A stretch of 64,000 nt of DNA from Aphrocallistes beatrix. Lineage: Eukaryota; Porifera; Hexactinellida; Sceptrulophora; Aphrocallistidae. The notes below the pieces were generated by a model. The model was not told the origin of the DNA. It searched no databases and worked only from the letters and a program-made list of their open reading frames with translations. Below are positions 24,823 to 33,660 of this stretch, piece after piece (positions within the stretch are counted from its first letter, which is position 1; the number at the start of each line of letters is the position of its first letter). Both the position numbers and the translations under genes were made by a program. The stretch is from positions 744,001 through 808,000 of the forward strand of contig OY725499.1 of the NCBI GenBank assembly GCA_963281255.1. Direction: 5' to 3'.

Positions 24823-24830
24823 TATAAATA
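24823..24830 (+). promoter_or_regulatory. Candidate TATA box of the 7TM gene
   Basis: TATAAATA lies 34 bases before the ATG at 24864. In the duplicated unit the homology begins just downstream of this site, at about 30308, so the second copy never received it. Confidence 0.5.
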
Positions 24831-24863
24831 GAATAGGATAGATTTCGAATTAACAATAACGAC

Positions 24864-26015
24864 ATGACGAATTCAGATTTATACAGTCAAATTTATGAAG
24901 TTTGTTCATTTGCCCTCATCCCCTATCTATGCATTGTATTATTCACAATCCCGTACTTTGTATACCAAAAATTCCTCATTCTTTGTCGGATCAAAAATAT
25001 ACCAGCATCCACCATATTCTCAACTGACTTGAGCAAAGTCAAGAAAAATCTGCAACTTTCATCATTGATCCATACTTTCATCTTGATTCTCTACAGCTTC
25101 GAGGCTATAATATGTCTATCAAACACTAGTACGACCATTTATAATGTATTCAATCCAGATATTAGAATGTATTCTGTTGTGGTTGTCACATATGCAAATT
25201 CAAACGATTCCTGCACTCTTGAAAAGACCACTAACATTGGTATATTTCTCTCTATCAGTGATAACCTAATATTTCTTTTACCGATTCCGCTAAACTTATT
25301 TATAATCATATTAAGGAGAGCATATCTAAACGTCCCATACAAGAGATGGATCATGGCATACTCCGGTTACTTCCTATTCAGATTAGTTTACTTCATATCT
25401 TCAAATTGCTTCATCTTTACGGGGTATTTCATCTATTCAATGCAACTACCTTTTATATTTTTCGATATTTACATATACGTAAATGCCAGTAAGAAGTTTT
25501 ATCTTCTGCTTAAAGGAATAGGAGAAGAAGCAAAGTGGCATTCCACACCTCAAATGTACCAAAATAAACGGAGAACAGCATTATATTTTTATATCAAACG
25601 AGTCATCGTCTTGTTCACCTCCGTTATCTTCATAACAACCGTTTTATTAAATTCCATTACGGAATTCGCTACAATGATAAAGACCAGCCACTGTATGCTG
25701 CGATACTTAGTACCGAATACACAGATCAATTTCACAGTCTCGAATAGTCTAACGCAAATCTTGAACAGAACGTCATACTACAGTCAGATCGTAAACCTAA
25801 TTTGCAGCTTGTTTATTTGCGCCATGGTATTTCTATTAAACCTAGGAATACTCATATGGATTATTAAGAAACTGATTATAAGAAGAAAAGTGTACATCCA
25901 TGTCAACGACTGGATAACCCGTCCTCTCATGGAAAGGTACAGAGCTGATGTGGGACGAAACCCTGATAGGAGTCCTCCATTTATACAAGCTTTTAGATCA
26001 CACTTAATCTATTAA
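24864..26015 (+). CDS. Orphan multi-pass (probably 7TM) membrane protein, copy A
   Basis: Single exon, 383 residues, ATG at 24864. Long hydrophobic segments are visible at about residues 14-36, 64-86, 124-150, 163-215 (two or three passes), 245-267 and 308-338, so about seven helices. Loops hold possible N-glycosylation sites (NDS, NFT, NRT). The C-terminal tail is short and basic/hydrophilic (KKLIIRRKVYIHVNDW, then VGRNPDRSPPF). I cannot match it to a named GPCR class: there is no DRY or NPxxY motif. A lineage-specific chemoreceptor-like or orphan receptor is a guess from topology alone. It converges on the sulfotransferase at 27786-29219, and the pair was duplicated together to 30.3-36.1 kb. 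Confidence 0.8.
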   Translation: MTNSDLYSQIYEVCSFALIPYLCIVLFTIPYFVYQKFLILCRIKNIPASTIFSTDLSKVKKNLQLSSLIHTFILILYSFEAIICLSNTSTTIYNVFNPDIRMYSVVVVTYANSNDSCTLEKTTNIGIFLSISDNLIFLLPIPLNLFIIILRRAYLNVPYKRWIMAYSGYFLFRLVYFISSNCFIFTGYFIYSMQLPFIFFDIYIYVNASKKFYLLLKGIGEEAKWHSTPQMYQNKRRTALYFYIKRVIVLFTSVIFITTVLLNSITEFATMIKTSHCMLRYLVPNTQINFTVSNSLTQILNRTSYYSQIVNLICSLFICAMVFLLNLGILIWIIKKLIIRRKVYIHVNDWITRPLMERYRADVGRNPDRSPPFIQAFRSHLIY

Positions 26016-26816
26016 CACCTTTAACATGATGCTTATATATATCTTTGTTATTATATATTGTATAAATAGTACAGTCAATTTTTAAATACGCTGGTTTATC
26101 CACAGATGAATTTAAATAGTATTGTTCTATTGCATAATGACATTGCAAAGTAATTGACTCCTCAATGACCCGATTTTTCATCTTGAAATTGCCAAAAGTC
26201 TCATGTTTGTAAATTTTTTCTCCAAATATATATAGGATTGCCTATTGATAATCATCTATCAGTAGATGATTAAAACAAAAAAAACCATGAATTTGAATAA
26301 AGTTTTATCAAACTGACAGTAAAATCTACTGTTAGTTTGATGGCTCTTTTATCCAAATTCGTGTTCTGAGGCAAATTTGGAGAGATCAAATAGAAATTTT
26401 AAATTTTCAAATAAAACGATTTAAATTACTTATTTTCACAGAATGTCACATCAATTTGGCATAGTTGATCAATGCAATTTTATGATAAGTTCTACAAGTA
26501 TCATTGACATGCCGCCTAACTGAATCTCTTTTGCCTAACTTGAATCTTTAACCCTACTTGGACTTGGGGTACAAAGTATAAATATAAAAATCCCACTTTC
26601 ATTTCCACTTTCAATTAACTTTCACTTTCACTTCAACATTCCGAGTCCAAGTAGGGTTAAACGCTAATTTGACGTGGGGCCAAAGGTATAAATAGAAATG
26701 ACCCCACTTTCATTTTCAATTTCAGTTCACTTTCAATTCAACATTCCAAGGCAAACTAGGGATAGCTATTTACCAAACTTGAATCTCCCTTGCCAGCTTG
26801 AATCTTTCTTTGCTTA
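26016..26816. other. Spacer between 7TM A and sulfotransferase A
   Basis: 26016-26530 aligns with 31375-31845 of the duplicated unit. Then come a few copies of a GCCTAACTTGAATCTCT-type minisatellite interrupted by two small CTTTCA-rich elements (26552-26656 and about 26661-26757), ending at the Helitron insertion site. Confidence 0.7.
26552..26656. mobile_element. piggyBac-like micro-MITE, 105 bp
   Basis: CCCTACTTGGACTTGG and CCGAGTCCAAGTAGGG are inverted termini, and TTAA flanks both ends exactly (26548-26551, 26657-26660). The interior is alternating CTTTCA pyrimidine runs and TATAAATA. A second, related element with GGGGCCAAAGGTATAAATAG follows to about 26757. Confidence 0.8.
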
Positions 26817-27313
26817 TCCTTACTATTAAAACTCGATTAATGTGTATATATATATATCTCTGTAACGAATTGATTGAAGAAACTGCCAGTCACAAAAAGC
26901 TGATTTTTGGCATGTGGGAGTCTTTTGGCTATGGCTCCAGTAAGTTCTGAGCTCAGACCAAAATGTCGACTCATCATGGAATTATGACGTCATTGTCACA
27001 TTATTAAAAGTTAAGCAATACAGTTATTCGAGCATAACTCAGCCATTATAGGAGATACAAGGCTGAAATTTTAATAGAATCTGTATACTAACATACCTCA
27101 CATATGATGCAACTATCATCAAAAAATGCTGACTCATCACTTTGTTATGACGTGATCATTACGAGTGATATCGATTTTAATACTAAGATGGACATATTTA
27201 GAGATGTTATCTCCCTTATACTTAACCAATGTGACCCCAGGCGACCGATGGGAGCCTACGGCGGAAACGAAGTGTCCGCCAGCCGCGCAGCGCAAGCAAG
27301 CGAAGCGCGCTTG
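26817..27313 (+). mobile_element. Helitron-like element, family A, complete copy
   Basis: A|TCCTTACTATTAAAACTCG at 26817 to GCGCTTG|T at 27313, 497 bp, no target duplication. The 3' block contains GGCGACC/GGAGCC arms, a GGACAC-like hairpin and GCGCAAGCAAGCGAAGCGC before CTTG. The paralogous unit at about 32455-32475 keeps the uninterrupted TTTGCTTA-AAACTTG site, which marks both ends of the insertion precisely. Confidence 0.88.
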
Positions 27314-27785
27314 TAACTTAACATATTATCTAGCAATAAACAAACATTTCATTTCGGGATTCAGTATTTCGCTCTATAAATGTATTTGATATATCATTGA
27401 AATTAGTTTTTGGTATTGACACCAATTTAGTGTGGTAATAGCTTCGATTTTATTGATAAATCAAGATTCGACTTAACCATATTCAGATATTAAAAGTTAG
27501 AAGCATTCTCAAGCTTTGAAATTTGATTCGCTGAGAAAATAAATAAATTCAAATCCCTCCTCCATATATGAAGAGCAGAAAAAAAGCTTTGTTGATATCT
27601 ATCTTGACGAGGGCAACGCATCACCGTTATTATTACTAACTGAAAAACAACAGTAAACAAACAGTTGCATGATAGATTAAATAATTAGTAAAAAAAGATT
27701 AAAATAATTATTTAACAATTAAGTATTTGTGCCTATCAAAAGAATTAAGTGTCACTGGACACACCTTTCCTCTTGTGTTGTGATT
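27314..27785. other. 3' flank of sulfotransferase A
   Basis: Aligns with 32460-32690 plus 33415-33660 of the second unit, where a mariner-like element is inserted. No separate gene. Confidence 0.7.
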
Positions 27786-29219
27786 CTAACAAAATGAGTT
27801 TTCAGTCTCATTGTATTCGTAGCCGAAAATTATGAAGTCATCCTTATAAAGCTGATAAAGAGAACGGACAAGTTCAGTCGGAATTTTCTCGAACTCTCTT
27901 TTGCACTCATTTGAATTTACCTTCGGCTTCTGCAGTGGGAAATGTATTGGGCCATCTGAATTCGTAGCTTGCACGTAATCCAGTATAGCTTCTGAGTCCT
28001 TACTGAGCGTTTCAAACTTTGCAAGAATGTCATACCTAATGGCGCAAGGCTTACAAATGGAAGTGGCTGGGGCCCAATGGTGATCTAGTGCTTCTCTCCC
28101 GGATGCAGCGTTATGGGTCATGACATAGTTCAGGAATTCTAGGAATGTGATGCCAAAATTTCTCGATCCAGAAGACAACCTCTTTATCTGTGCAATCTGG
28201 TTGTCACTGAGACTGCCCGTGTTGTTTCTTTCTCTATTCAGCTCTCCTTTTACTCTCGCAATTTCGTGATCCGGTATTCCTGCCAAATGATTTGATCTTA
28301 TAATTCCTGGCCCGATTACTTCCAAGTACCATCCTTCCACAGTAAATTTACTCTTATAGGCTGATAACAATCGCTCAAATGGATTTCTTGTTATCATAAA
28401 TTTTGTGTATGTTTGGTATCGCTTCGCTGTATCCTTTTGACCGAGTTTATTCACGAGAGAAATCTCTTTCCAGATTTTATGAGATCGTGGCAAATAAACT
28501 TCAAAGTGTATATCCTCTCCAAGCATTTTAATATACAATTCAAGCCAAGTGGTTGAGCTCACTTTCGGTACCATACACTCCAGTAATTCGAACTCGTCAT
28601 TGAACAGTACATTATCGTAGCCTACTCCCACATTATATCTTACAGTGCTTGCTGGTGGAAAAGCTTTGCAGTGTTCTTCCATTCTCTCGAGCCGTTCCAT
28701 AAATCTTGCATGCTCACTATTGAGTGGATGAAGCCCTTTCTCTCTCATTCTGTTGCGATACGCATCGCTGAATTGGATTATGGGTTTATTGACAGTAACT
28801 AGAACCTCTTCATTCCAATTGTCTCTGTACTCTTCCCACGAACTGTTGACTTTCTGTTGAACATCTGTGATAGGATTGGGCTCTTGACTAGTTATTGTAA
28901 TAGGGTTGAGATTTTGTTCATCAGGGACTGCAATGGGATTTTGTTCGTCAGGGACAGCAATTGGATTTTGTTCGTCAGGGACAGCAATGGGATTTTGTTC
29001 ATCAGCTGTAGGATTGTTACTTTGTTTATCAGTGATAGGATCGGAGTCCTGTTTGTTAATTTTTGTGATAGGATTGAGGTCATGGTTTTCAATTATAGTG
29101 ATAAGGTTGAGATTTTGTTTCCCAGCTGTATCGAGAGAAGTCATTTTCAACAAAAATGAAAACATCAGGCTTATCAATATGATGAATATGAGAAACTTTT
29201 TTCTTCCATTGAAATTCAT
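27786..29219 (-). CDS. Golgi carbohydrate sulfotransferase (CHST8-14-like), copy A
   Basis: Intact, intronless, 477 residues from the ATG at 29219; a longer reading starts only at TTG. Topology is type II: a short basic N-terminus (MNFNGRKK), a signal anchor at about residues 8-26, then a low-complexity stem with four copies of a 9-residue DEQNPIAVP repeat, and a lumenal catalytic domain from about residue 125. The PAPS-binding signatures are the 5'-PSB loop PKVSSTTW (218-225) and the 3'-PB motif RNPFERLLSAYKSKF (278-292). DHHWAPATSICKPC and the closing FGYEY complete the Sulfotransfer_2 pattern. It should move sulfate from PAPS to glycan acceptors such as chondroitin/dermatan or GalNAc glycans; acceptor unknown. 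The 5'-PSB has Ser-Ser where family members often have Gly-Cys. A 16-bp palindrome lies 50 bp upstream. Confidence 0.92.
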   Translation of the reverse strand: MNFNGRKKFLIFIILISLMFSFLLKMTSLDTAGKQNLNLITIIENHDLNPITKINKQDSDPITDKQSNNPTADEQNPIAVPDEQNPIAVPDEQNPIAVPDEQNLNPITITSQEPNPITDVQQKVNSSWEEYRDNWNEEVLVTVNKPIIQFSDAYRNRMREKGLHPLNSEHARFMERLERMEEHCKAFPPASTVRYNVGVGYDNVLFNDEFELLECMVPKVSSTTWLELYIKMLGEDIHFEVYLPRSHKIWKEISLVNKLGQKDTAKRYQTYTKFMITRNPFERLLSAYKSKFTVEGWYLEVIGPGIIRSNHLAGIPDHEIARVKGELNRERNNTGSLSDNQIAQIKRLSSGSRNFGITFLEFLNYVMTHNAASGREALDHHWAPATSICKPCAIRYDILAKFETLSKDSEAILDYVQATNSDGPIHFPLQKPKVNSNECKREFEKIPTELVRSLYQLYKDDFIIFGYEYNETENSFC

Positions 29220-29268
29220 TGTAGAATCGCACAAACAAAACGAAATTGAAATTGTACATCAAAAACGC

Positions 29269-29284
29269 ACAAGTATATACTTGT
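29269..29284. promoter_or_regulatory. Conserved 16-bp palindrome upstream of sulfotransferase A
   Basis: ACAAGTATATACTTGT is a perfect palindrome centred on TATATA, 50 bases upstream of the ATG on the minus strand. It is kept unchanged in the duplicated gene (35987-36002). It could be a TATA-type core promoter element or a dimeric factor site. Confidence 0.5.
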
Positions 29285-29344
29285 CAGATCAGAGCCTAAT
29301 CAGGTTCCAATACGATTACATCACTGATCTTGGAATGTTTCTGC

Positions 29345-30306
29345 GGTAAGTTAGTATTACTGTAACAAGGTCTTTGTTAATAGGCCTCCGATCAATATGG
29401 TAATAATTATAGAATAATGACAATTTGATTCTAGACCTACTTACTAATCTGCTATCCTAACCTAGTTATACACATGATTGATCGAGAAATTTACAATAGA
29501 GAACTACAGCAGTCTGTAGTTTGCATTAGCAGTCCTAACATTACTTCCCCATCGAAAAGATGTGCTACGGTGTGCTTTCGTCCCGAAAACGAAGAGGAAG
29601 GCATATTGTGTATGGCTCTTCTTGCGAAGTAGCGAATTATTACCATCAGGTTCTGATCCTAGCCTTTGGCTTGGCGATGCCATATATGACGTGCTCTCTG
29701 GATCTATATGCGATTCATCAGTCCTGATTGGGGTACTTGTTTCGTTCGGAACAAATTCCACATTTTCCGAGTATTGCTGATGTATTCTCGAGCTTGCACC
29801 AGAACAGCTGAACCACTTCTGAGCTGGATCTTCCTGTATTAATAGATACGTTGGAACCTCTAGCAGAGGTTACAGGATAAGGTCCCTGAAAGCGTGGATC
29901 TAAACTGCATTCTTAGCGTCGTTGCGTAAGTATATATTGTCACCTATCTCGACCTTAGTGCACTTTCTTTCCTTGTTTGCAAATTCAGACGTTGAAAGGC
30001 GTTATTTCTCCAGATTCTGTGCAGTCTTATCTGTTTCGGCGATAGAGTGTGAGAGTTCGTCACACCAGGTCTGTAGGTCTGGAGTTTCTAAGTTGGGGGC
30101 ACTAAGATGCATTGTGGGTAGACGTCTGGGGTCAACACCAAGCATAATACGGAAAGGCGTGAGCCCAGTTCCTGCATTGGGCATCGTATTCAGCTGTATC
30201 CAATTTATTGTAGGGTGTTTGGCCAGCTCTCTTTTTCAAGCTTTCTTTCTGCCAGCATACACCGCATAGTCTGCTTTGTCGTCTGGATGCCCCGCTCTGC
30301 CAGTCC
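29345..30306 (-). pseudogene. Ty3/gypsy-type retroelement remnant, integrase C-terminal part
   Basis: Read on the minus strand from 30305, the frame gives ERGIQTTKQTMRCML, then after a one-base shift NAGTGLTPFRIMLGVDPR, the typical end of a Ty3/gypsy integrase core and the start of its C-terminal region. Degraded pol-tail frames continue to about 29500. RT, RNase H and LTRs are missing. The fragment sits exactly at the junction between the two tandem copies of the 7TM-sulfotransferase unit. These are genomic retrotransposon remains, not an active copy. Confidence 0.7.
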
Positions 30307-30307
30307 A

Positions 30308-31369
30308 TCTAGAATAGAATAGGATAGATGTCGAATTAACAATAACGATAACTAATTCAGAATTATACAGTCAAATATATGAAGTTTGTTCATTCGCCCT
30401 CATTCCCTATCTATGCATTGTTTTATTCACAATCCCGTACTTTGTATACCAAAAATTCCTCATTCTTTGTCAGATCAAAAATATACCAGTATCCATAATG
30501 TATTCAATTCAGATATTAGAACGTATTCTGTTGTGGTTGTCACAGATGAAAATTCAAACGATTCCTGCACTCTTGAAAAGATCACTAACATTGGTATATT
30601 TCTCTCTATCAGTGATAACCTAATATTTCTTTTACCGATTCCGCTAAACTTATTCATAATCATATTAAGGAGAGCTTATCTAAACGTCCCATACAAGAGA
30701 TGGATCATGGCATACTCCGGTTACTTCCTATTCAGATTAGTTTACTTCATATCTTCAAATTGTTTCATCTTTACGGGGTATTTCATCTATTCAATGCAAC
30801 TACCTTTTATATTTTTCGATATTTACATATACGTAAATGCCAGTAAGAAGTTTTATCTTCTGCTTAAAGGAATAGGAGAAGAAGCAAAGTGGCATTCCAC
30901 ACCTCAAATGTACCAAAATAAACGGAGAACAACATTATATTTTTACATCACACGAGTCATCGTCTTGTTCGCCTCCGTTATCTTCATAACAACCGTTTTA
31001 TTAAATTCCATTACGGAATTCGCTACAATGATAAAGAACAGCCACTGTATGCTGCGATACTTAGTACCGAATACACAGATCAATTTCACAGTCCCGAATA
31101 GTCTAACGCAAATCTTGAACAGAACGTCATACTACAGTCAGATCGTAAACCTAATTTGCAGCTTGTTTATTTGCGCCATGATATTTCTATTAAACCTAGG
31201 AATACTCATATGGATTATTAAGAAACTGATTATAAGAAGAAAAGTGTATATCCATGTCAACGACTGGATAACCCGTCCTCTCATGGAAAGGTACAGAGCT
31301 GATGTGGGACGAAACCCTGATAGGAGTCCTCCATTTATACAAGCTTTTAGATCACACTTTATCTATTAA
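30308..31369 (+). pseudogene. Orphan 7TM protein, copy B (disabled)
   Basis: Homologous to 24826-26015 at very high identity. The start ATGACG is ATAACT here, so the initiator is gone. A 130-bp deletion between the equivalents of 25011 and 25142 removes the second hydrophobic segment and shifts the frame. The TATA box of copy A lies just outside the duplicated segment. The rest, equivalent to residues 93-383 of copy A, stays fully open with mostly conservative changes, which indicates a recent duplication. Confidence 0.85.
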
Positions 31370-31844
31370 TACATTTAACATGATGCTTATATATATCTTT
31401 GTTATTATATATTGTATAAATAATACAGTCAATTTTTAAATACGCTGGTTTATCCACAGATGAATTTAAATAGTATTCTTCTATTTGACTCCTCAATGAC
31501 CCGATTTTTCTTCTTGAAATTATCAAGTCTCATGTTTGTATTTTTTTTCTCCAAATATATATAGGATTGCCTATTGATAATCATCTATCAGTAGATGATT
31601 AAAACAAAAAAACCCATGAATTTGAATAAAGTTTATTCAAACTGACAGTAAAATCTACTGTTAGTTTGATGGCTCTTTTATCCAAATTCATGTTATGAGG
31701 GAAATTTGGAGATATCAAATATAAATTTTGAACTTTCAAATAAAACTGTATTTAAATTACTTTTTTTAAAGAATGTTGCATCAATTTGGCATAGTTGATC
31801 AATGCAATTTTATGATGGGGGCTATCATTGACATGCCGCCTACC
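31370..31844. other. 3' flank of 7TM copy B
   Basis: Matches 26016-26530 with small indels. No additional gene. Confidence 0.7.
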
Positions 31845-32455
31845 TGGAATCTCTCTTTGCATAGCTTGAATCTCTCTTGCCTAGCTTGAATCTCTATTTA
31901 CCTAACTTGATCTCTCTTTACCTAACTTGATCTCTCTTTGCCTAACTTGAATCTCTCTTTGCTTACCTGGAATCTCTATTTACCTAACTTGATCTCTCTT
32001 TGCCTAACTTGAATCTCTATTTACCTAACTTGAATCTCTCTTTGCTTACCTGGAATCTCTATTTACATAACTTGATCTCTCTTTGCCTAACTTGAATCTC
32101 TATTTACCTAACTTGAATCTCTCTTGCCTAACTTGAATCTCTCTTGCCTAACTTGATCTCTCTTTGCCTAACTTGAATCTCTATTTTCCTAACTTGAATC
32201 TCTCTTTGCCTAACTTGAATCTCTCTTTACCTAACTTGAATCTCTCTTGCCTAACTTGATCTCTCTTTGCCTAACTTGAATCTCTATTTTCCTAACTTGA
32301 ATCTCTCTTTGCCTAACTTGAATCTCTCTTTGCCTAACTTGGATCTCTCTTTGCCTAACTTGGATCTCTCTTTACTTAACTAGAATCTCTCTTGCCTAAC
32401 TTTGATCTCTCTTTACCTAACTTGAATCTCTCTTGCCAGCTTGAATATCTCTTTG
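31845..32455. repeat. Minisatellite, unit about 21-22 bp
   Basis: Some 28 tandem copies of a unit like TTTGCCTAACTTGAATCTCTC, with variants ATTTACC, TTGCTTACCTGG and single-base length changes that form higher-order patterns. Unit A of the duplication has only about four copies at the same place (26515-26545 and 26772-26815), so the array expanded after duplication. Confidence 0.92.
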
Positions 32456-32691
32456 CTTAAAACTTGACAAATTATTTAGCATTAAACAAACATTTCATTT
32501 CGGGATTCAGTATTTCGCTCTATAAATATATTTGATATATCATTGAAATTAGTTTTTGGTATTGACACCAATTTAGTGTTATAATAGCTTCGATTTTATT
32601 GATCAATCACGATTCGACATAACCATATTCAGATATTTAAATTTAGAAGCATTCTCAAGCTTTGAAATTTGATTCGCTGAGAAAATAAATA

Positions 32692-33414
32692 CAGGGTGGG
32701 CCATAAGTTCTGTCCCAAGCTTCATTAGGTATAAAATTTTTTATACTCAAACAGTCTTAGTTATTATGGTCTTTAGAGATTGTAATTCGAATACTTTCAA
32801 CGATTTAAAAATATTTTTAGAGTCTGAGACCTAAAACTGTGTTTTGTATGGTGAGTTTGGTGAATAAAAAATGTGTCCTGGTTTGCAGCGAAAATCGCAA
32901 ATCAGGTCCCGCTGCTTCTGTATAAATTGTCTACATAATCGATGTTCCATGACGATTTAACACCAGATACCTTTCATTCACCATAGAAATATTTCACGAA
33001 TCCACTGAATTCATTTTCAGACATAAGAAAAAGTTATTCATTCGCAGTTCAAATTAGGTATATTTTGCAAAATTCCCTAAATGGCACTTTTTTTCACATC
33101 ACAAAAAAATCTGATCCAATTTGTCTCCAAATCCACTGATCTTCACATCGTATATTTCTACAAATTTAGAGTGTTCGAGGAAAATGTGAGAGATATTTTT
33201 TTCGAGAATTTGAAGACTCTAGAAAGATAATTCGAAAAGCAGTGGCCTCTGATTCGCGATTTTCACTGCGAACCAGGACACATTTTTTATTCACCAAACT
33301 CACCGTACAAAACAATATTTACAAAACAATACTAAGACAATAATAACTAATATTGTTTGAGTATAAGAAATTTTATACCAAATAAAGCTTGGGACAGAAC
33401 TTATGGCCCACCCT
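32692..33414. mobile_element. mariner/pogo-like element with long inverted repeats
   Basis: CAGGGTGGGCCATAAGTTCT at the left pairs with AGAACTTATGGCCCACCCT at the right. A TA precedes it, and the paralogous unit A is uninterrupted at this site (near 27543). The arms are long and the interior repeats AATGTGTCCTGG / CCAGGACACATT. The same family, longer and better preserved, is at 47118-47884. No transposase ORF. Confidence 0.8.
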
Positions 33415-33660
33415 ATTAACATTAAAATCCCTCCTCCATATATGAAGAGCAGAAAAAACGCTTTGTTGATATTTATCTTGACGAGGGCAACGCATCACCG
33501 TTATTATTACTAACTGAAAAACAACAGTAAACAAACAGTTGCACGATAGATTAAATAATTAGTAAAAAAAGATTAAAATAATTTATTTAACAATGAAGTA
33601 TTTGTGCCTATCAAAAGAATTAAGTGTCACTGGACACACCTTTCCTCTTGTGTTGTGATT

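Larger units (their letters stand above)
22852..24863. other. Intergenic with small repeats, no gene seen
   Basis: Holds an imperfect foldback at 23755-23915 (GGTTGTAACCGAATA ... GGTTTCAACC), a GC-rich repeat at about 23990-24245 with words (AGCCCCC, GGGGCAAAGCCCC) common in invertebrate MITEs, and a 38-bp direct repeat at 24324-24437. A candidate TATA box for the next gene is at 24823-24830. Confidence 0.6.

Noticed and set aside
28857-29349. Plus-strand frames opposite the sulfotransferase A stem
   Set aside because: Antisense shadow of the repeat-coding region.
31845-32455. CRISPR or satellite centromere candidate
   Set aside because: A simple 21-22 bp minisatellite present in short form in the paralogous unit; too small and local for a centromere.
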